Shown: positions 42,225 to 51,292, numbered from the stretch's first letter. The stretch: DNA of 64,000 nt from Umezawaea sp049997955 (GCA_049997955.1 JAEBDY010000010.1:310001-374000), one strand, 5' to 3'. A program made the numbers and translations. The notes: generated by a model not told the origin, from the letters alone.

Positions 42225-42576
42225 ACGACCGGGACCGGCTCAGCACACTTAGTCGCCCGCCTGGATCAGCTGCTTGGCCACGGGGTCCGCACATCCGCCC
42301 CCGGAAGTCGCGTGCGGTCCGCCCGCGCGGCGGATGCGTGGACCGCAGCGAGGGGTGCCGCGGCGGACAACGCGTCCGAACGACGGGCGACCGACCGCAG
42401 TACCGCGTTGATCCGCCGGAACGGACGGGTCGGCGGCCGTGGAAGTGCCGCAGCCCCAAGGAGAACCGGTTCGCCGACGGGATGAGCCGCTTCAAGGCGC
42501 ACCAGGACCGTTCATGCGCCGAGTCGGCTGTTCGCACGCCTGAACGCGCGCGAACAGCCGACTCGGCGAAATTCGG
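42225..42576. other. Non-coding gap between ArsR gene and the sugar-isomerase operon
   Basis: I see no gene or recognisable remnant in these 352 bases. The only clear element is the hairpin at 42517-42568. Confidence 0.6.
42517..42568 (-). terminator. 19-bp stem terminator ending the ebo-like operon
   Basis: Arms at 42517-42535 and 42550-42568 are exact complements with a 14-base loop, starting eight bases after the stop of the last gene (42577). This marks the 3-prime end of the long minus-strand transcript. Confidence 0.88.
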
Positions 42577-43419
42577 TCAGAACCTCAGGTCGCGGAGGTA
42601 CTTGTAGCCCACCTGCGCCGTCACCAGGGCGTCCGCCGGCTGGTCGTTCTCCACGATGTACTCGTCCACGTGGTGGTGCCAGGTCTCGCGGAAGATTCGG
42701 GCGAAGTCGATCGTGCCCGTGCCCAGGTCGGCGAAGCTCCCGTCCGGCTTGCGGTCCTTCACGTGGTACTGGCGCACGCGCGGGAAGTTCTGCCGGAACA
42801 CCTCCACCGGGTCCACGCCCGCCGTCACGACCCAGTACAGGTCGACCTCCAGGTGCACGTCCCGGCGCGACGTGCCCTTCGCGATCACGTCGATCGGGCG
42901 CTTGCCCTCCAGGACCTGGAACTCGTGCGCGTGGTTGTGGTACCCCATCTTCAGCCCGGCCTTGCGGAGCACCTTCGACGCCGCGTCCAGGCGTTCCGTG
43001 AACGACACCCACTCGGCCAGCGTCGGGTAGTTCACGTACGGCACGTTGACGTAGGTGTTGCGCAGCGCCTTGGCGTCCGCCACCACCTTGTTCAGGTCGC
43101 CGTCGATGCCCACGTGCGCGGACGTCGCGGACAGCCGGTACCGGCGCAGCACCTTCGCGAACTCCTCGGCGGTGCGGCCGTAGGTCCCGGCCAGCTCCAC
43201 CTTGCGGTAGCCGATGTCGGCCAGCGCCTCCAGCACCGGCTCCGGGTTGTCGCCGATGATCCCGCGCAACGTGTAGAGCTGGATGCTGATCGACTCGCGG
43301 GGCACACGTCGGCCGTGCCACCCGCTGCCGGTTGCGGCCGCGGTGCCGGGCAGCGCCGCGACGGCCGCGGCTGCGCCCAGGGCGCCGAGAACTGCTCTTC
43401 TGGACGGGCTTTGCGTCAT
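42577..43419 (-). CDS. Tat-exported sugar phosphate isomerase/epimerase (xylose isomerase-like TIM barrel)
   Basis: A 280-residue protein with a twin-arginine signal (SRRAVLGALGAAAAVAAL, cleaved near residue 30) and an AP_endonuc_2 TIM barrel: ISIQLYTLRG at the first strand, MGYHNHAHEF, LEVDLYWVVTAGVDP and YHVKDRKPDG carrying the metal-binding His, Asp and Glu positions. Relatives isomerise keto-sugars. Export places the enzyme outside the cell with the ThuA/DUF1080 protein. Last gene of the operon, 14 bases after the previous one. Confidence 0.87.
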   Translation of the reverse strand: MTQSPSRRAVLGALGAAAAVAALPGTAAATGSGWHGRRVPRESISIQLYTLRGIIGDNPEPVLEALADIGYRKVELAGTYGRTAEEFAKVLRRYRLSATSAHVGIDGDLNKVVADAKALRNTYVNVPYVNYPTLAEWVSFTERLDAASKVLRKAGLKMGYHNHAHEFQVLEGKRPIDVIAKGTSRRDVHLEVDLYWVVTAGVDPVEVFRQNFPRVRQYHVKDRKPDGSFADLGTGTIDFARIFRETWHHHVDEYIVENDQPADALVTAQVGYKYLRDLRF

Positions 43420-43433
43420 CGCTCGCTGTCCTC

Positions 43434-44444
43434 TCAGGATTCTTCGCGGGTGGAGAACGCGGCGTCGAAGGCCGCCGCGGGCGGGTCGAACACGAGCCCC
43501 CTGATGAACTTCACGGCCTCCTCGGCGCCGCGCAGCCGGTCCATCCCGGCGTCCTCCCACTCGACGGAGATGGGGCCGGTGTAGCCGATGGAGTTGAGCG
43601 CGCGGAAAGACTGCTCCCACGGGACGTCGCCGTGGCCGGTCGACACGAAGTCCCAGCCGCGCCTCGGATCGGCCCACGCGAGGTGCGAGCCGAGTCGGCC
43701 GTTGCGGCCGTCGAACCGCTTCTTCGTGTCCTTGCAGTCGACGTGGTAGATCCGGTCGGCGAAGTCGAGGATGAAGCCGACCGGGTCGAGGTCCTGCCAC
43801 ACGAAGTGCGACGGGTCCCAGTTCAGGCCGAAGGCCGGGCGGTTGCCCAGCGCGTCCAGCGTCTTGCGGGTGGTCCAGTAGTCGTAGGCGATCTCCGAGG
43901 GGTGGACCTCGTGGGCGAAGCGCACACCGACCTCGTCGAACACGTCGAGGATCGGGTTCCAGCGGTTCGCGAAGTCGGTGTAGCCGTCGTCGATCACGGC
44001 CTGGGACACCGGCGGGAACATCGCCACGTACTTCCAGATCTTCGACCCGGTGAAGCCGATGACGGTGTCCACGCCCAGCTTCGCCGCCGCGCGGGCGGTG
44101 TCGGCGATCTCGGCCGCCGCGCGCTTCCGCACGCCCTCGGGCTCGCCGTCGCCCCAGATGCGGGCGGGCAGGATGTTGCGGTGCCGCTCGTCGATCGGGT
44201 CGTCGCACACGGCTTGGCCGACGAGGTGGTTGGAGATGGCCCACACCTTCAGCCCGTGGGACTCCAGCTGTGCGAGCTTCGCGGGGACGTAGTCGGGCTC
44301 GGCCAGTGCCCGGTCGACCTCGAAGTGGTCCCCGGCGCAGGCGATCTCCAGCCCGTCGTAGCCCCAGCCTGCGGCGAGACGGCAGACCTCCTCGAACGGC
44401 AGGTCGGCCCACTGGCCCGTGAACAGGGTGACGGGTCGGCTCAT
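43434..44444 (-). CDS. Sugar phosphate isomerase/epimerase (cytoplasmic TIM barrel)
   Basis: A 336-residue AP_endonuc_2 TIM barrel without signal peptide. First strand VTLFTGQWADLPFEEVCRLA; active-site residues occur in FAHEVHPSEIAYDYW (Glu), GLNWDPSHFVWQ (Asp, His), YHVDCKDTKKR (His) and ISVEWEDAGMD (Glu). Size and motifs fit the IolE/epimerase group that acts on inosose or keto-sugars. ATG 44444 overlaps the preceding stop by four bases, so it belongs to the ebo-like operon. Confidence 0.9.
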   Translation of the reverse strand: MSRPVTLFTGQWADLPFEEVCRLAAGWGYDGLEIACAGDHFEVDRALAEPDYVPAKLAQLESHGLKVWAISNHLVGQAVCDDPIDERHRNILPARIWGDGEPEGVRKRAAAEIADTARAAAKLGVDTVIGFTGSKIWKYVAMFPPVSQAVIDDGYTDFANRWNPILDVFDEVGVRFAHEVHPSEIAYDYWTTRKTLDALGNRPAFGLNWDPSHFVWQDLDPVGFILDFADRIYHVDCKDTKKRFDGRNGRLGSHLAWADPRRGWDFVSTGHGDVPWEQSFRALNSIGYTGPISVEWEDAGMDRLRGAEEAVKFIRGLVFDPPAAAFDAAFSTREES

Positions 44445-45838
44445 CGCTGATCTCCTCTCGTGTGCGCCGCGGGTGTCCGCAGCCCCTGCAGTTCCAGCAG
44501 GAAGTCCTTGACGTCGGTCGCGGCGATCTTCTCCCGCGGCTCGACGGTCGTGTCCGAACACAGCAGCACGGGTCCGTCCTCGGCGCTGTCCGGGAGGCGG
44601 CCGTGGGTTCCCCGCACGGGTGACGGGTCGAGCGGGACGACGCTCATCGCGTACCGCAGGCCCGCCTTCTTGCGGACGAGGTTCAGGCCCGCCTTGGCCT
44701 TCGCGAGCGGGTCGGCGGGGTTGAAGAACAGCTCGGCCGGGTCGTAGCCGGGTTTGCGGTGGATCTCCACCCCGCGCGCGAAGTCGGGCGCGCGGTCGTC
44801 GTCCAGCCAGTAGTAGTAGGTGAACCACGCGTCGGGCTCGGCCACGGCGACGAGTTCACCGGACCGCTCGTGGTCCAGGCCCTCCGCTGCCTGTCCCGCG
44901 CGATCCAGGACGCGGTCCACGCCGGGCAGCGCCTCGATGGTCCGCCGAACCCGGTCCAGGTCGGCGGGGTCGTCGACGTAGACGTGGGCGATCTGGTGGT
45001 CGGCGACGGCGAACGCGCGCGACGTCCACGGGTCCAGGTACTCCATGCCCGCCTGCGCGTAGACCTCCAGCAGGCCCTCGGCGCGCAGCGCCCGGTTCAC
45101 GTCGACCGCGCGGCGGGCCTCGGTGATGCCGTACTCGGACAGGGCGACGACGGTGGCGCCCGCGCCGAGCGCGTCGGTCAGCAGCGGCGCGATCTCCGCG
45201 TCCACGGCCTTCGCCGCGGCCACGGCCTGCGGCGAGTTCGGGCCGAAGCGCTGGAGGTCGTAGTCCAGGTGCGGTACGTAGACCAGGAGCAGGTCCGGGC
45301 GCTGCTCGACGAGGATCTTGCGGGCCGCACCGACGATCCAGCGGCTGGACGCGATGGACGCCGTCGGCCCCCAGTACTGGAACAGCGGGAACTCGCCCAG
45401 GGCGGCCACGAGCCGGTCGTGCAGCTCGGGCGGCCGGACGTAGGCGTCCGGGGACTTGCGGCCGTCGGCGTGGTAGATCGGCCGGGGCGTGATCGTCACG
45501 TCGGTGGTCGCGCCCATCGCGTACCACCAGCAGACGTTGGCGGCGGTGTAGCCGGGGTGGAGGCGGCGCGCGGTCTCCCACAGCTTCTCCCCGCCCACGA
45601 GGCGGTTGTGCTGCCGCCACAGGTGGACCTCGCCCAGGTCGCGGAAGTACCAGCCGTTGCCGACGATCCCGTGCTCCGCCGGGGTGAGGCCGGTGAGGAA
45701 CGTGGACTGGGCGCTGCACGTGACGGCGGGCAGCACGGTGCCCAGCTCCGCCCGCCACCCCAGGCGGGAGAGGTTCGGCATGTGCGGCAGCAGCGCCGGG
45801 GTCATCCCGACGACGTCGATCACGACCAGCGGCTTCAC
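44441..45838 (-). CDS. Alkaline-phosphatase-superfamily phosphodiesterase, EboF-like
   Basis: A 465-residue member of the nucleotide pyrophosphatase/phosphodiesterase branch. Metal/nucleophile residues: D8 in VVIDVVGMTP, a Thr nucleophile in LPAVTCSAQSTFLTGLTPAEHGIVGN-type region, HLDYDLQRFGP and LSEYG, with the final His in VADHQIAHVYV. No signal peptide, so cytoplasmic. In ebo clusters a protein of this family is EboF, and it sits next to EboE here too. GTG 45838 overlaps the EboE stop (GTGA). It probably hydrolyses a phosphoester of the pathway intermediate. Confidence 0.85.
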   Translation of the reverse strand: MKPLVVIDVVGMTPALLPHMPNLSRLGWRAELGTVLPAVTCSAQSTFLTGLTPAEHGIVGNGWYFRDLGEVHLWRQHNRLVGGEKLWETARRLHPGYTAANVCWWYAMGATTDVTITPRPIYHADGRKSPDAYVRPPELHDRLVAALGEFPLFQYWGPTASIASSRWIVGAARKILVEQRPDLLLVYVPHLDYDLQRFGPNSPQAVAAAKAVDAEIAPLLTDALGAGATVVALSEYGITEARRAVDVNRALRAEGLLEVYAQAGMEYLDPWTSRAFAVADHQIAHVYVDDPADLDRVRRTIEALPGVDRVLDRAGQAAEGLDHERSGELVAVAEPDAWFTYYYWLDDDRAPDFARGVEIHRKPGYDPAELFFNPADPLAKAKAGLNLVRKKAGLRYAMSVVPLDPSPVRGTHGRLPDSAEDGPVLLCSDTTVEPREKIAATDVKDFLLELQGLRTPAAHTRGDQR

Positions 45839-46974
45839 GGGAGCGCCCCTTCCTCGACAGCGGTTTCCAGGACGCCCAGGTGCTCGCGCGCCCAGCGCAG
45901 TTCGGCGGCGATGCCGCGCACGAGCCCGGTGTCGTCCTGGCCGATGGCGCCGGGCAGCACGCTCCACGTGTAGGTCTCGACCTCGACGTGCGGCAACGGG
46001 CCGTGGGCGGCGAGCGCCCGCACGGCGTCGCGCAGCACCTCGGTGGTCGCCGACAGGGGCGCGGCGGGCCGGGCGTGCAGCGGCACGTGGAAGTGCACGC
46101 GCCACGGGTCGCGGCCGGGCAGCTCCTGGTGGGCCTGCGGCAGGTCGTCGGAGGCGAGCACCGCTCCCCCGCTGAGCTCGCGGACCTGGTGCAGGTAGCG
46201 GGGTTCGGTGAACGCGGCCAGCGCGCGGCGGCCCTCGGGCGTGCCGGGCCCGGTGACCTCCAGCGCCGCCGACGCCTGCACCTTGACCACGCGCAGCCCG
46301 GCGGCGCGGACCTCGGCGACGGCGGCGGCCGGGTCGGCGAAGGACACCGCGAGGTGGCAGGTGTCCAGGCAGATCCCGATGTGGTCGGGGTCGACGCGCC
46401 CGGCGAGGTGGGTCACGGCGTCGTGCACGGTGTCCAGGACGCAGCCCGGTTCGGGTTCGACGGCCAGCGCGATCGGCTTGCCGGTCCACGCGGCCTGCGC
46501 GCGCAACACCCGCGTCAGCTCGTCGAGCGCGGCGAACGCGATGGTGTCGTCCGACGGGGTCCACGGGGTGCGCCAGCCGAGGGGCAGGGTGGAGATGGTG
46601 CCGCTGGTGGCGTCGTCCGGCAGCAGGTCGGAGAGCACGGCGGCGCAGTCGGTGGTGTAGCGCAGCCGTTCCGGGTCGGTCCAGCGCGGCCGGTACACCG
46701 AGTGCTTCACGACGGCGTCGTGGAAACCGCCGTAGGGGAAGGCGTTGAGGGTGCGGACCTCCAGGCCGCGCGCGTCGAGTTCGGCGCGCAGCCGCCGTCG
46801 TGACCCCTCGTCCTCGGCGAGGCCGCGGGCGACGTCGGCGGACAGCCACAGGCCGAGGCCGAGGTGGTCGACGCCGAGCAGGCGGCGCACGGGCAGGGCG
46901 AAGCGGTCGAGCTGGGCGAGGACGCCGCGCAGGTCCTCGGCGGGGTGGACGTTGGTGCAGTAGGACAGGTCCAT
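45835..46974 (-). CDS. eboE: EboE-family metabolite-traffic protein (TIM barrel)
   Basis: A 379-residue protein with the EboE opening LSYCTNVHPAEDLRGVLAQ and the later YGGFHDAVVKHSVYRPRWTDPERLRYT. The barrel carries AVEPEPGCVLDT (Glu), GICLDTCHLAVSF (Asp, His) and VKVQASAAL, the same layout as xylose-isomerase-like enzymes. EboE is known from ebo operons of cyanobacteria, algal plastids and other bacteria, where the cluster is needed to move a metabolite such as a scytonemin precursor. Here it is coupled by one shared base to the TatD gene before it and by GTGA to the phosphodiesterase after it. Confidence 0.88.
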   Translation of the reverse strand: MDLSYCTNVHPAEDLRGVLAQLDRFALPVRRLLGVDHLGLGLWLSADVARGLAEDEGSRRRLRAELDARGLEVRTLNAFPYGGFHDAVVKHSVYRPRWTDPERLRYTTDCAAVLSDLLPDDATSGTISTLPLGWRTPWTPSDDTIAFAALDELTRVLRAQAAWTGKPIALAVEPEPGCVLDTVHDAVTHLAGRVDPDHIGICLDTCHLAVSFADPAAAVAEVRAAGLRVVKVQASAALEVTGPGTPEGRRALAAFTEPRYLHQVRELSGGAVLASDDLPQAHQELPGRDPWRVHFHVPLHARPAAPLSATTEVLRDAVRALAAHGPLPHVEVETYTWSVLPGAIGQDDTGLVRGIAAELRWAREHLGVLETAVEEGALP

Positions 46975-47849
46975 CAGCGGTCACCTCCGCCGCGCAGCAC
47001 GGAGTTGCCGGAGAACGTGTCCGCCGCGGCGCTGAAACCGGGCAGGTCGTCCAGCACGAGACGTCCGCTCTGGCCGTAGAACTCGACCGGGTTGCGCCAG
47101 AGCACGGTGTCCACATCGGACTCGCTGAAGCCCGCCTCCAGCATCGCCAGGCCGGTCTTGTGCGTCTTGAGCGGGTCGGAGCGGCCCCAGTCGGCTGCGG
47201 AGTTCACCAGCACGCGCGCGGTCCCGTACTCCTTGAGGATCGCGACCATCCGGTTCTCGTCCATCTTGGTGTCCGGGTAGATGGAGAAGCCCATCCACGC
47301 GCCGGAGTCGGCGACCGCGCGCACGGTCGTCTCGTTGAGGTGGTCCACGGCGACCCGCTCCACCGCGAGGCCGGACTCCTTGACCAGGTCGAGGGTGCGG
47401 CGCGTGCCCGCGGCCTTGTCGCGGTGCGGGGTGTGCACCAGGGCGGGCAGGTCGTGCTCGATCGCGAGCTGGAGCTGGCGGGCGAACGCCTCGTCCTCCT
47501 CCGGTGTCATCGAGTCGAAGCCGATCTCGCCGACCGCGACGACGCCGTCCTTCTCCAGGTAGCGCGGCAGCACGTCCAGCACGGCCGTGCAGCGGGGGTC
47601 GTTGGCCTCCTTGGGGTTCAGCGCGACGGTGCAGTGGTGGCGGATGCCGAACTGGGCCGCGCGGAAGCGCTCCCAGCCGATGAGCGCGTCGAAGTAGTCG
47701 GTGAACGAGCCGACCGACGTGCGGGGCTGGCCCAGCCAGAACGCCGGTTCGACCAGCGCGCGGACCCCGGCGGTGTACATGGCCTCGTAGTCGTCGGTCG
47801 TGCGGGACGTCATGTGGACGTGCGGGTCGAAGATGCGCACCTCATTCAC
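46974..47849 (-). CDS. eboB: TatD-family metal hydrolase, EboB-like
   Basis: A 291-residue amidohydrolase-fold protein. Metal ligands: DPHVH near the N-terminus, Glu in VAVGEIGFDS, His in ALVHTPHRDKAAG, His in VERVAVDHLNE and the late Asp in NSAADWGRSD. This is the EboB branch rather than DNase TatD, as shown by the long DPHVHMTSRT opening and its place in the cluster. GTG 47849 lies within the last codons of the EboA fusion gene (8-base overlap). Probably hydrolyses an amide or ester of the pathway metabolite. Confidence 0.88.
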   Translation of the reverse strand: MNEVRIFDPHVHMTSRTTDDYEAMYTAGVRALVEPAFWLGQPRTSVGSFTDYFDALIGWERFRAAQFGIRHHCTVALNPKEANDPRCTAVLDVLPRYLEKDGVVAVGEIGFDSMTPEEDEAFARQLQLAIEHDLPALVHTPHRDKAAGTRRTLDLVKESGLAVERVAVDHLNETTVRAVADSGAWMGFSIYPDTKMDENRMVAILKEYGTARVLVNSAADWGRSDPLKTHKTGLAMLEAGFSESDVDTVLWRNPVEFYGQSGRLVLDDLPGFSAAADTFSGNSVLRGGGDR

Positions 47850-49275
47850 CCTTTCCGAGCAGTCGGACCGCGTCGGCGGGCACGTCGCGGCCCGCGGCGG
47901 TGCGTTCGGCGGCGTAGTCGGCGACCATGCGCAGCAGCTCGTCGTCGGCGCGCCGCTCCAGCCCGGCCACCGCGGCCAGCGGCACGCCGGTGAACAGGCA
48001 CTTGAGGACGCCGTGCCGCCAGCCGTGGTCGTCGAGGTGGTCGGCGGCGAACGGGCCGAGCGCGGCGGCGACGAGGCGCACGTCGTTGGTGCGCAGCGCG
48101 TCCCGGACGACCTCCAGGCCCGCTGTCACCGCCCGGTCGCCGACCAGGGCGAGGCCGCGCAGCACGCCGCGCTTCTCGGCGTCGTCGCCGTGCCGGTAGA
48201 GCGCGAGCAGCTCTGCGGACAGGGCGTCGTCGTCCAGGACGGTGGCGAGGGCACCGAGGAGTTCGGAGCGGGCGGCGTCGTCCACGCTGCCGTGCACGAG
48301 CCCGTGAGGGTCGTCGTCGGGCCGGGAGAGGCCGCGGCCGACCCGACGGCCCACCGCGGGGAACAGCTTCCCCACCACGGCGGGGTCCCGGCGCACCGCG
48401 CGCTGGGCGTCGGCCAGCCACGGGTGGCGGGGACGGGCGGGTTCGTCGGGCATGGCGGCCTTCAGCGCCTCCACCGCCCGGCGGGCCACGTCGGGGGCGG
48501 CGTGGCTGTGCCGGGGCAGCTCGACGGCGGCGACGCCGACGTAGCCGACGGCGGCCAGCGCGGCGAGGGTGGCGCGCAGGTCCACCTCGCCCTCGCCGAA
48601 CTCCAGGTGCTCGTGCACGCCCGGCCGCATGTCGTCGAGCTGCACGTTGACCAGCAGCGAGCCCGCACGGCGCACGCACGTGGCGGCGTCGTCGGGTTCC
48701 ACGGCCACGCAGTGCCCCACGTCGAGGGTGATGCCGAACAGCGTCGGCGAGCCCAGCTCCTCGCGCAGCCGCAGCGCCTGGGTGAGGTGCTGCACGAACA
48801 TCCCCGGCTCGGGTTCCAGGCCGAGGGTGACGCCGAGCGGTTCGGCGCCCTCCAGGACGGCGGCGACACCGGAGCGCATCCGCTCCCACGCCTGCTCCAC
48901 GGGCACGTCGGCGGGCTTGATGCCGGACCAGAACGACACGCAGTCGGCGTTGAGCTCGGCGGCGATCCGCACGGCGCGGAGCAGGAAGTCGACCCGGACC
49001 TCCTGCGCCTCGCTGACCAGCGTCGGGTGGTGCTTGCGCAGCGGGTCGAGCAGGAACCGGGCGCCGGTCTCCACGACGCAGCGCAGGCCGAGCCGGTCGA
49101 GCTTCGCGGCCACGTGGGCCACCCGCGCGGGCAGGTCGTCGGCGAACGGGTCGAGGTGGTGGTGGTCCAGGGTCAGCGCCACGGACGTGAAGCCGAGGCC
49201 GGCGATGATGTCGAGGGCGTCGTCGAGGCGGTGGTTGGCGAAGCCGTTGGTGCCGTAGCCGAGGTGGAACGTCAC
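47842..49275 (-). CDS. eboA: Fusion protein: sugar-isomerase-like TIM barrel joined to EboA
   Basis: A 477-residue protein. Residues 1-273 are an AP_endonuc_2 barrel with likely metal residues E154 (GLEPEPG), D185 and H188 (TLDVGHC), Q212 and E252. From about 282 to the end it is EboA: LYRHGDDAEKRGVLRGLALV, RDALRTNDVRLVAAALGPFAADHLDDHGW-type region, LKCLFTGVPLAAVAGLERRA and MVADYAAERTAAGRDV match the EboA core. Elsewhere the two are separate. An internal ATG at 48453 (residue 275) could also start EboA alone. GTG 49275 overlaps the prenyltransferase stop (GTGA). Confidence 0.85.
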   Translation of the reverse strand: MTFHLGYGTNGFANHRLDDALDIIAGLGFTSVALTLDHHHLDPFADDLPARVAHVAAKLDRLGLRCVVETGARFLLDPLRKHHPTLVSEAQEVRVDFLLRAVRIAAELNADCVSFWSGIKPADVPVEQAWERMRSGVAAVLEGAEPLGVTLGLEPEPGMFVQHLTQALRLREELGSPTLFGITLDVGHCVAVEPDDAATCVRRAGSLLVNVQLDDMRPGVHEHLEFGEGEVDLRATLAALAAVGYVGVAAVELPRHSHAAPDVARRAVEALKAAMPDEPARPRHPWLADAQRAVRRDPAVVGKLFPAVGRRVGRGLSRPDDDPHGLVHGSVDDAARSELLGALATVLDDDALSAELLALYRHGDDAEKRGVLRGLALVGDRAVTAGLEVVRDALRTNDVRLVAAALGPFAADHLDDHGWRHGVLKCLFTGVPLAAVAGLERRADDELLRMVADYAAERTAAGRDVPADAVRLLGKGE

Positions 49276-50126
49276 GTGGGGCTCACCTTCCGGCTCAGCC
49301 GCCGCGCGAGCGGCAGCGCCAGCGCGACGGCGGCGGCCGCCGCGACCGACCCGGTCCGGGCGGCGAGCGCCGACTGGAGCGGGACCATGCCGTGGATGCC
49401 CGCCTTGGTCGCGGTCCGCACGGACGCCGCGTCCGGCGTCCGTGCGGCGGCGAGCTGGGCGCGGCCGACGGTGACGGCGTAGCCGGTGGCGGCGGCGAGC
49501 CCGGCGAGGCGGTGCCGCCAGGAGGCCGACGGACCGGCGACGGCGGCGAGCGCGCTGAGCGCCGTGCCGCCGAGGACCGCGCGGGCCACCGGGGCGGAGG
49601 TGCCGTGCACCTCGCCGCGCGACAGCGCCGTCACGCCGAGGGTGTGCCCGGCGACGGCAGCCGCGGCGGGTAGCGCGCCGCGCGCCCCCGCGGCACCCGC
49701 GCCGAGCAGGACGTCCAGCGCCCGGCACGCGGCCATGCCGAGCGGCCCGGCCGGGGTGGACTTCAGCACGGTGTCGTAGGACCACACGGCGAGCGCGAGC
49801 GGCACGGCGACGCGCAGCGCGTCCCGGCCGCCCGCCCACGCCGCGAGCCCGAGTCCGGTGGCGCTGAGCCCGGCGGCGACGGCCAGCGCGCGGTTCGGCG
49901 AGATCCGCCCCGACGGCACCGGCCGCTCCGGGCGCTCGACCGCGTCGAGGTCGCGGTCGGCCCAGTCGTTGAGGGCCATGCCCGACCAGTACAGCGCCAC
50001 CGACGACAGCGGCAGCAGCAGGCGGCGGCCGCGCAGCGGGTTCCCGGACGCGGCGGCCCCGGCGACGGTGTCGCCGAGGACGGTGAGCGCGGCGGGCGCG
50101 CGGACGAGTTCGACGTAGGCCCTCAC
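49272..50126 (-). CDS. eboC: UbiA-family prenyltransferase, EboC-like (SCO3242 family)
   Basis: A 284-residue integral membrane protein with eight to nine helices. The prenyl-diphosphate/Mg site is NDWADRDLDAVERPERPVPSG and the second Asp-rich region is SYDTVLKSTPAG, both in UbiA order. It would transfer an isoprenoid chain to an acceptor in the membrane. EboC in classic ebo operons is this family; the actinobacterial form is known from the neighbourhood of a second inositol-phosphate synthase. GTG 50126 overlaps the synthase stop. Confidence 0.9.
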   Translation of the reverse strand: MRAYVELVRAPAALTVLGDTVAGAAASGNPLRGRRLLLPLSSVALYWSGMALNDWADRDLDAVERPERPVPSGRISPNRALAVAAGLSATGLGLAAWAGGRDALRVAVPLALAVWSYDTVLKSTPAGPLGMAACRALDVLLGAGAAGARGALPAAAAVAGHTLGVTALSRGEVHGTSAPVARAVLGGTALSALAAVAGPSASWRHRLAGLAAATGYAVTVGRAQLAAARTPDAASVRTATKAGIHGMVPLQSALAARTGSVAAAAAVALALPLARRLSRKVSPT

Positions 50127-51292
50127 GCGCCGTACCTCCCCAGCTCGCGGGCCCACGCGTGCAGCTCGCGGGTCTGCTCGGCGAAGCGGTGCTCGTCGTG
50201 GCCGAGGGGGTCCTTGAAGAAGAACGCCAGGGCTCCCAGCGCGCCGGACTGCCCGTCGGCGTGCGCGGCGGCCACGAGGCGGGCCAGGTCGAGCACGAGT
50301 GGCGCGGCCAGCGAGGAGTCCAGGCCGGTCCAGGTGAACTGGAGGCTCATCCGCACGCCGAGGAAGCCCTCGAACGACACGTGGTCCCACGCGGTCTTCT
50401 GCTCGCCGAGGTCGGGGACGTTGTCGATGTGCAGGGGCGCGGTGACGGGCTCGCCGAGCAGCGCGGCCAGGCCGCGGGCCTTGGTCTCCAGCTTGCTGGC
50501 CGCGGCGACGGGGTCCTCCAGGGTCGCGCCGTCGCCGCCGCCGAGCAGGTTGGTGCCCGACCAGGAGCGCACGCGCAGGCCGCGCGCGGTGAACATGGGC
50601 GCGAGGACGGTGCGCAGCAGCGTCTCGCCGGTCTTGCCGTCACGCCCGGCGTAGGGCAGGCCGAGGTCCACGGCCAACCGGTGCAGCGCGGGCAGCGCGA
50701 CGCCCGTGGACGGGGTGAAGTCGACGAACGGGCAGCCCGCGCGCAGCGCCGCGTACGCGGCCAGCGAGCTGGGCGGCAGGACGGCGCGCTCCGGGTCGGC
50801 CAGCGCGGCCTCCAGCAGCGCGAGGTCGTCGTGCTCGGGCAGGTGCGGCACGGGCGGTTCGGTGGAGGACACGTTGACCACGACGACGCGCGCCAGGTCG
50901 TGCCTCTCCCGGAACGACACCAGGTCGGCGACGAGGCGTTCGGCGGCCACCGCCTGCGCGCCGCGGTGGGTGGCCGGGTGGTAGCCCTCGCGGACCTCCG
51001 CTTCGGCCGCGCGCAGCCCGTCGGCCAGCGACGGCAGCAGGTGGTGCGGCAGCACGCCCGCGTGCGCGAGCTGCTCGGCGCGCTTGTCCAGGGACGTCGT
51101 CACGACGTCGTGGCCGCCGATGACCAGGTCGTCCCACGACGGCAGGTCGACCTCGGCCAGCTCCGGCCTCGCGGTGACGCACCCCGTGGGCGGCGCCAGT
51201 CCGCCCCGCAGCGCCAGCAACCCGCTCACGGCGGTGGTCGCCACCGATCCGCGCGCTCCGATCAACCACAGCCCGGTCCGTTGGTCCGACAT
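50123..51292 (-). CDS. Inositol-3-phosphate synthase-family protein
   Basis: A 389-residue NAD-dependent enzyme of the myo-inositol phosphate synthase family. NAD fold GARGSVATTAVSGLLAL at the N-terminus, then NVSSTEPP, VDFTPSTGV, YAGRDGKTGETLLRTVLAPMF (active-site Lys), GTNLLGGGDGATL and SFEGFLGVRMSLQFTWTGLDSSLAAPLVLDL. This is the divergent actinobacterial branch rather than the housekeeping enzyme. It converts glucose-6-phosphate or a related hexose phosphate into a cyclitol phosphate. First gene of the operon; ATG 51292 is preceded by a GTG in frame, so the start is uncertain by one codon. Confidence 0.88.
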   Translation of the reverse strand: MSDQRTGLWLIGARGSVATTAVSGLLALRGGLAPPTGCVTARPELAEVDLPSWDDLVIGGHDVVTTSLDKRAEQLAHAGVLPHHLLPSLADGLRAAEAEVREGYHPATHRGAQAVAAERLVADLVSFRERHDLARVVVVNVSSTEPPVPHLPEHDDLALLEAALADPERAVLPPSSLAAYAALRAGCPFVDFTPSTGVALPALHRLAVDLGLPYAGRDGKTGETLLRTVLAPMFTARGLRVRSWSGTNLLGGGDGATLEDPVAAASKLETKARGLAALLGEPVTAPLHIDNVPDLGEQKTAWDHVSFEGFLGVRMSLQFTWTGLDSSLAAPLVLDLARLVAAAHADGQSGALGALAFFFKDPLGHDEHRFAEQTRELHAWARELGRYGA

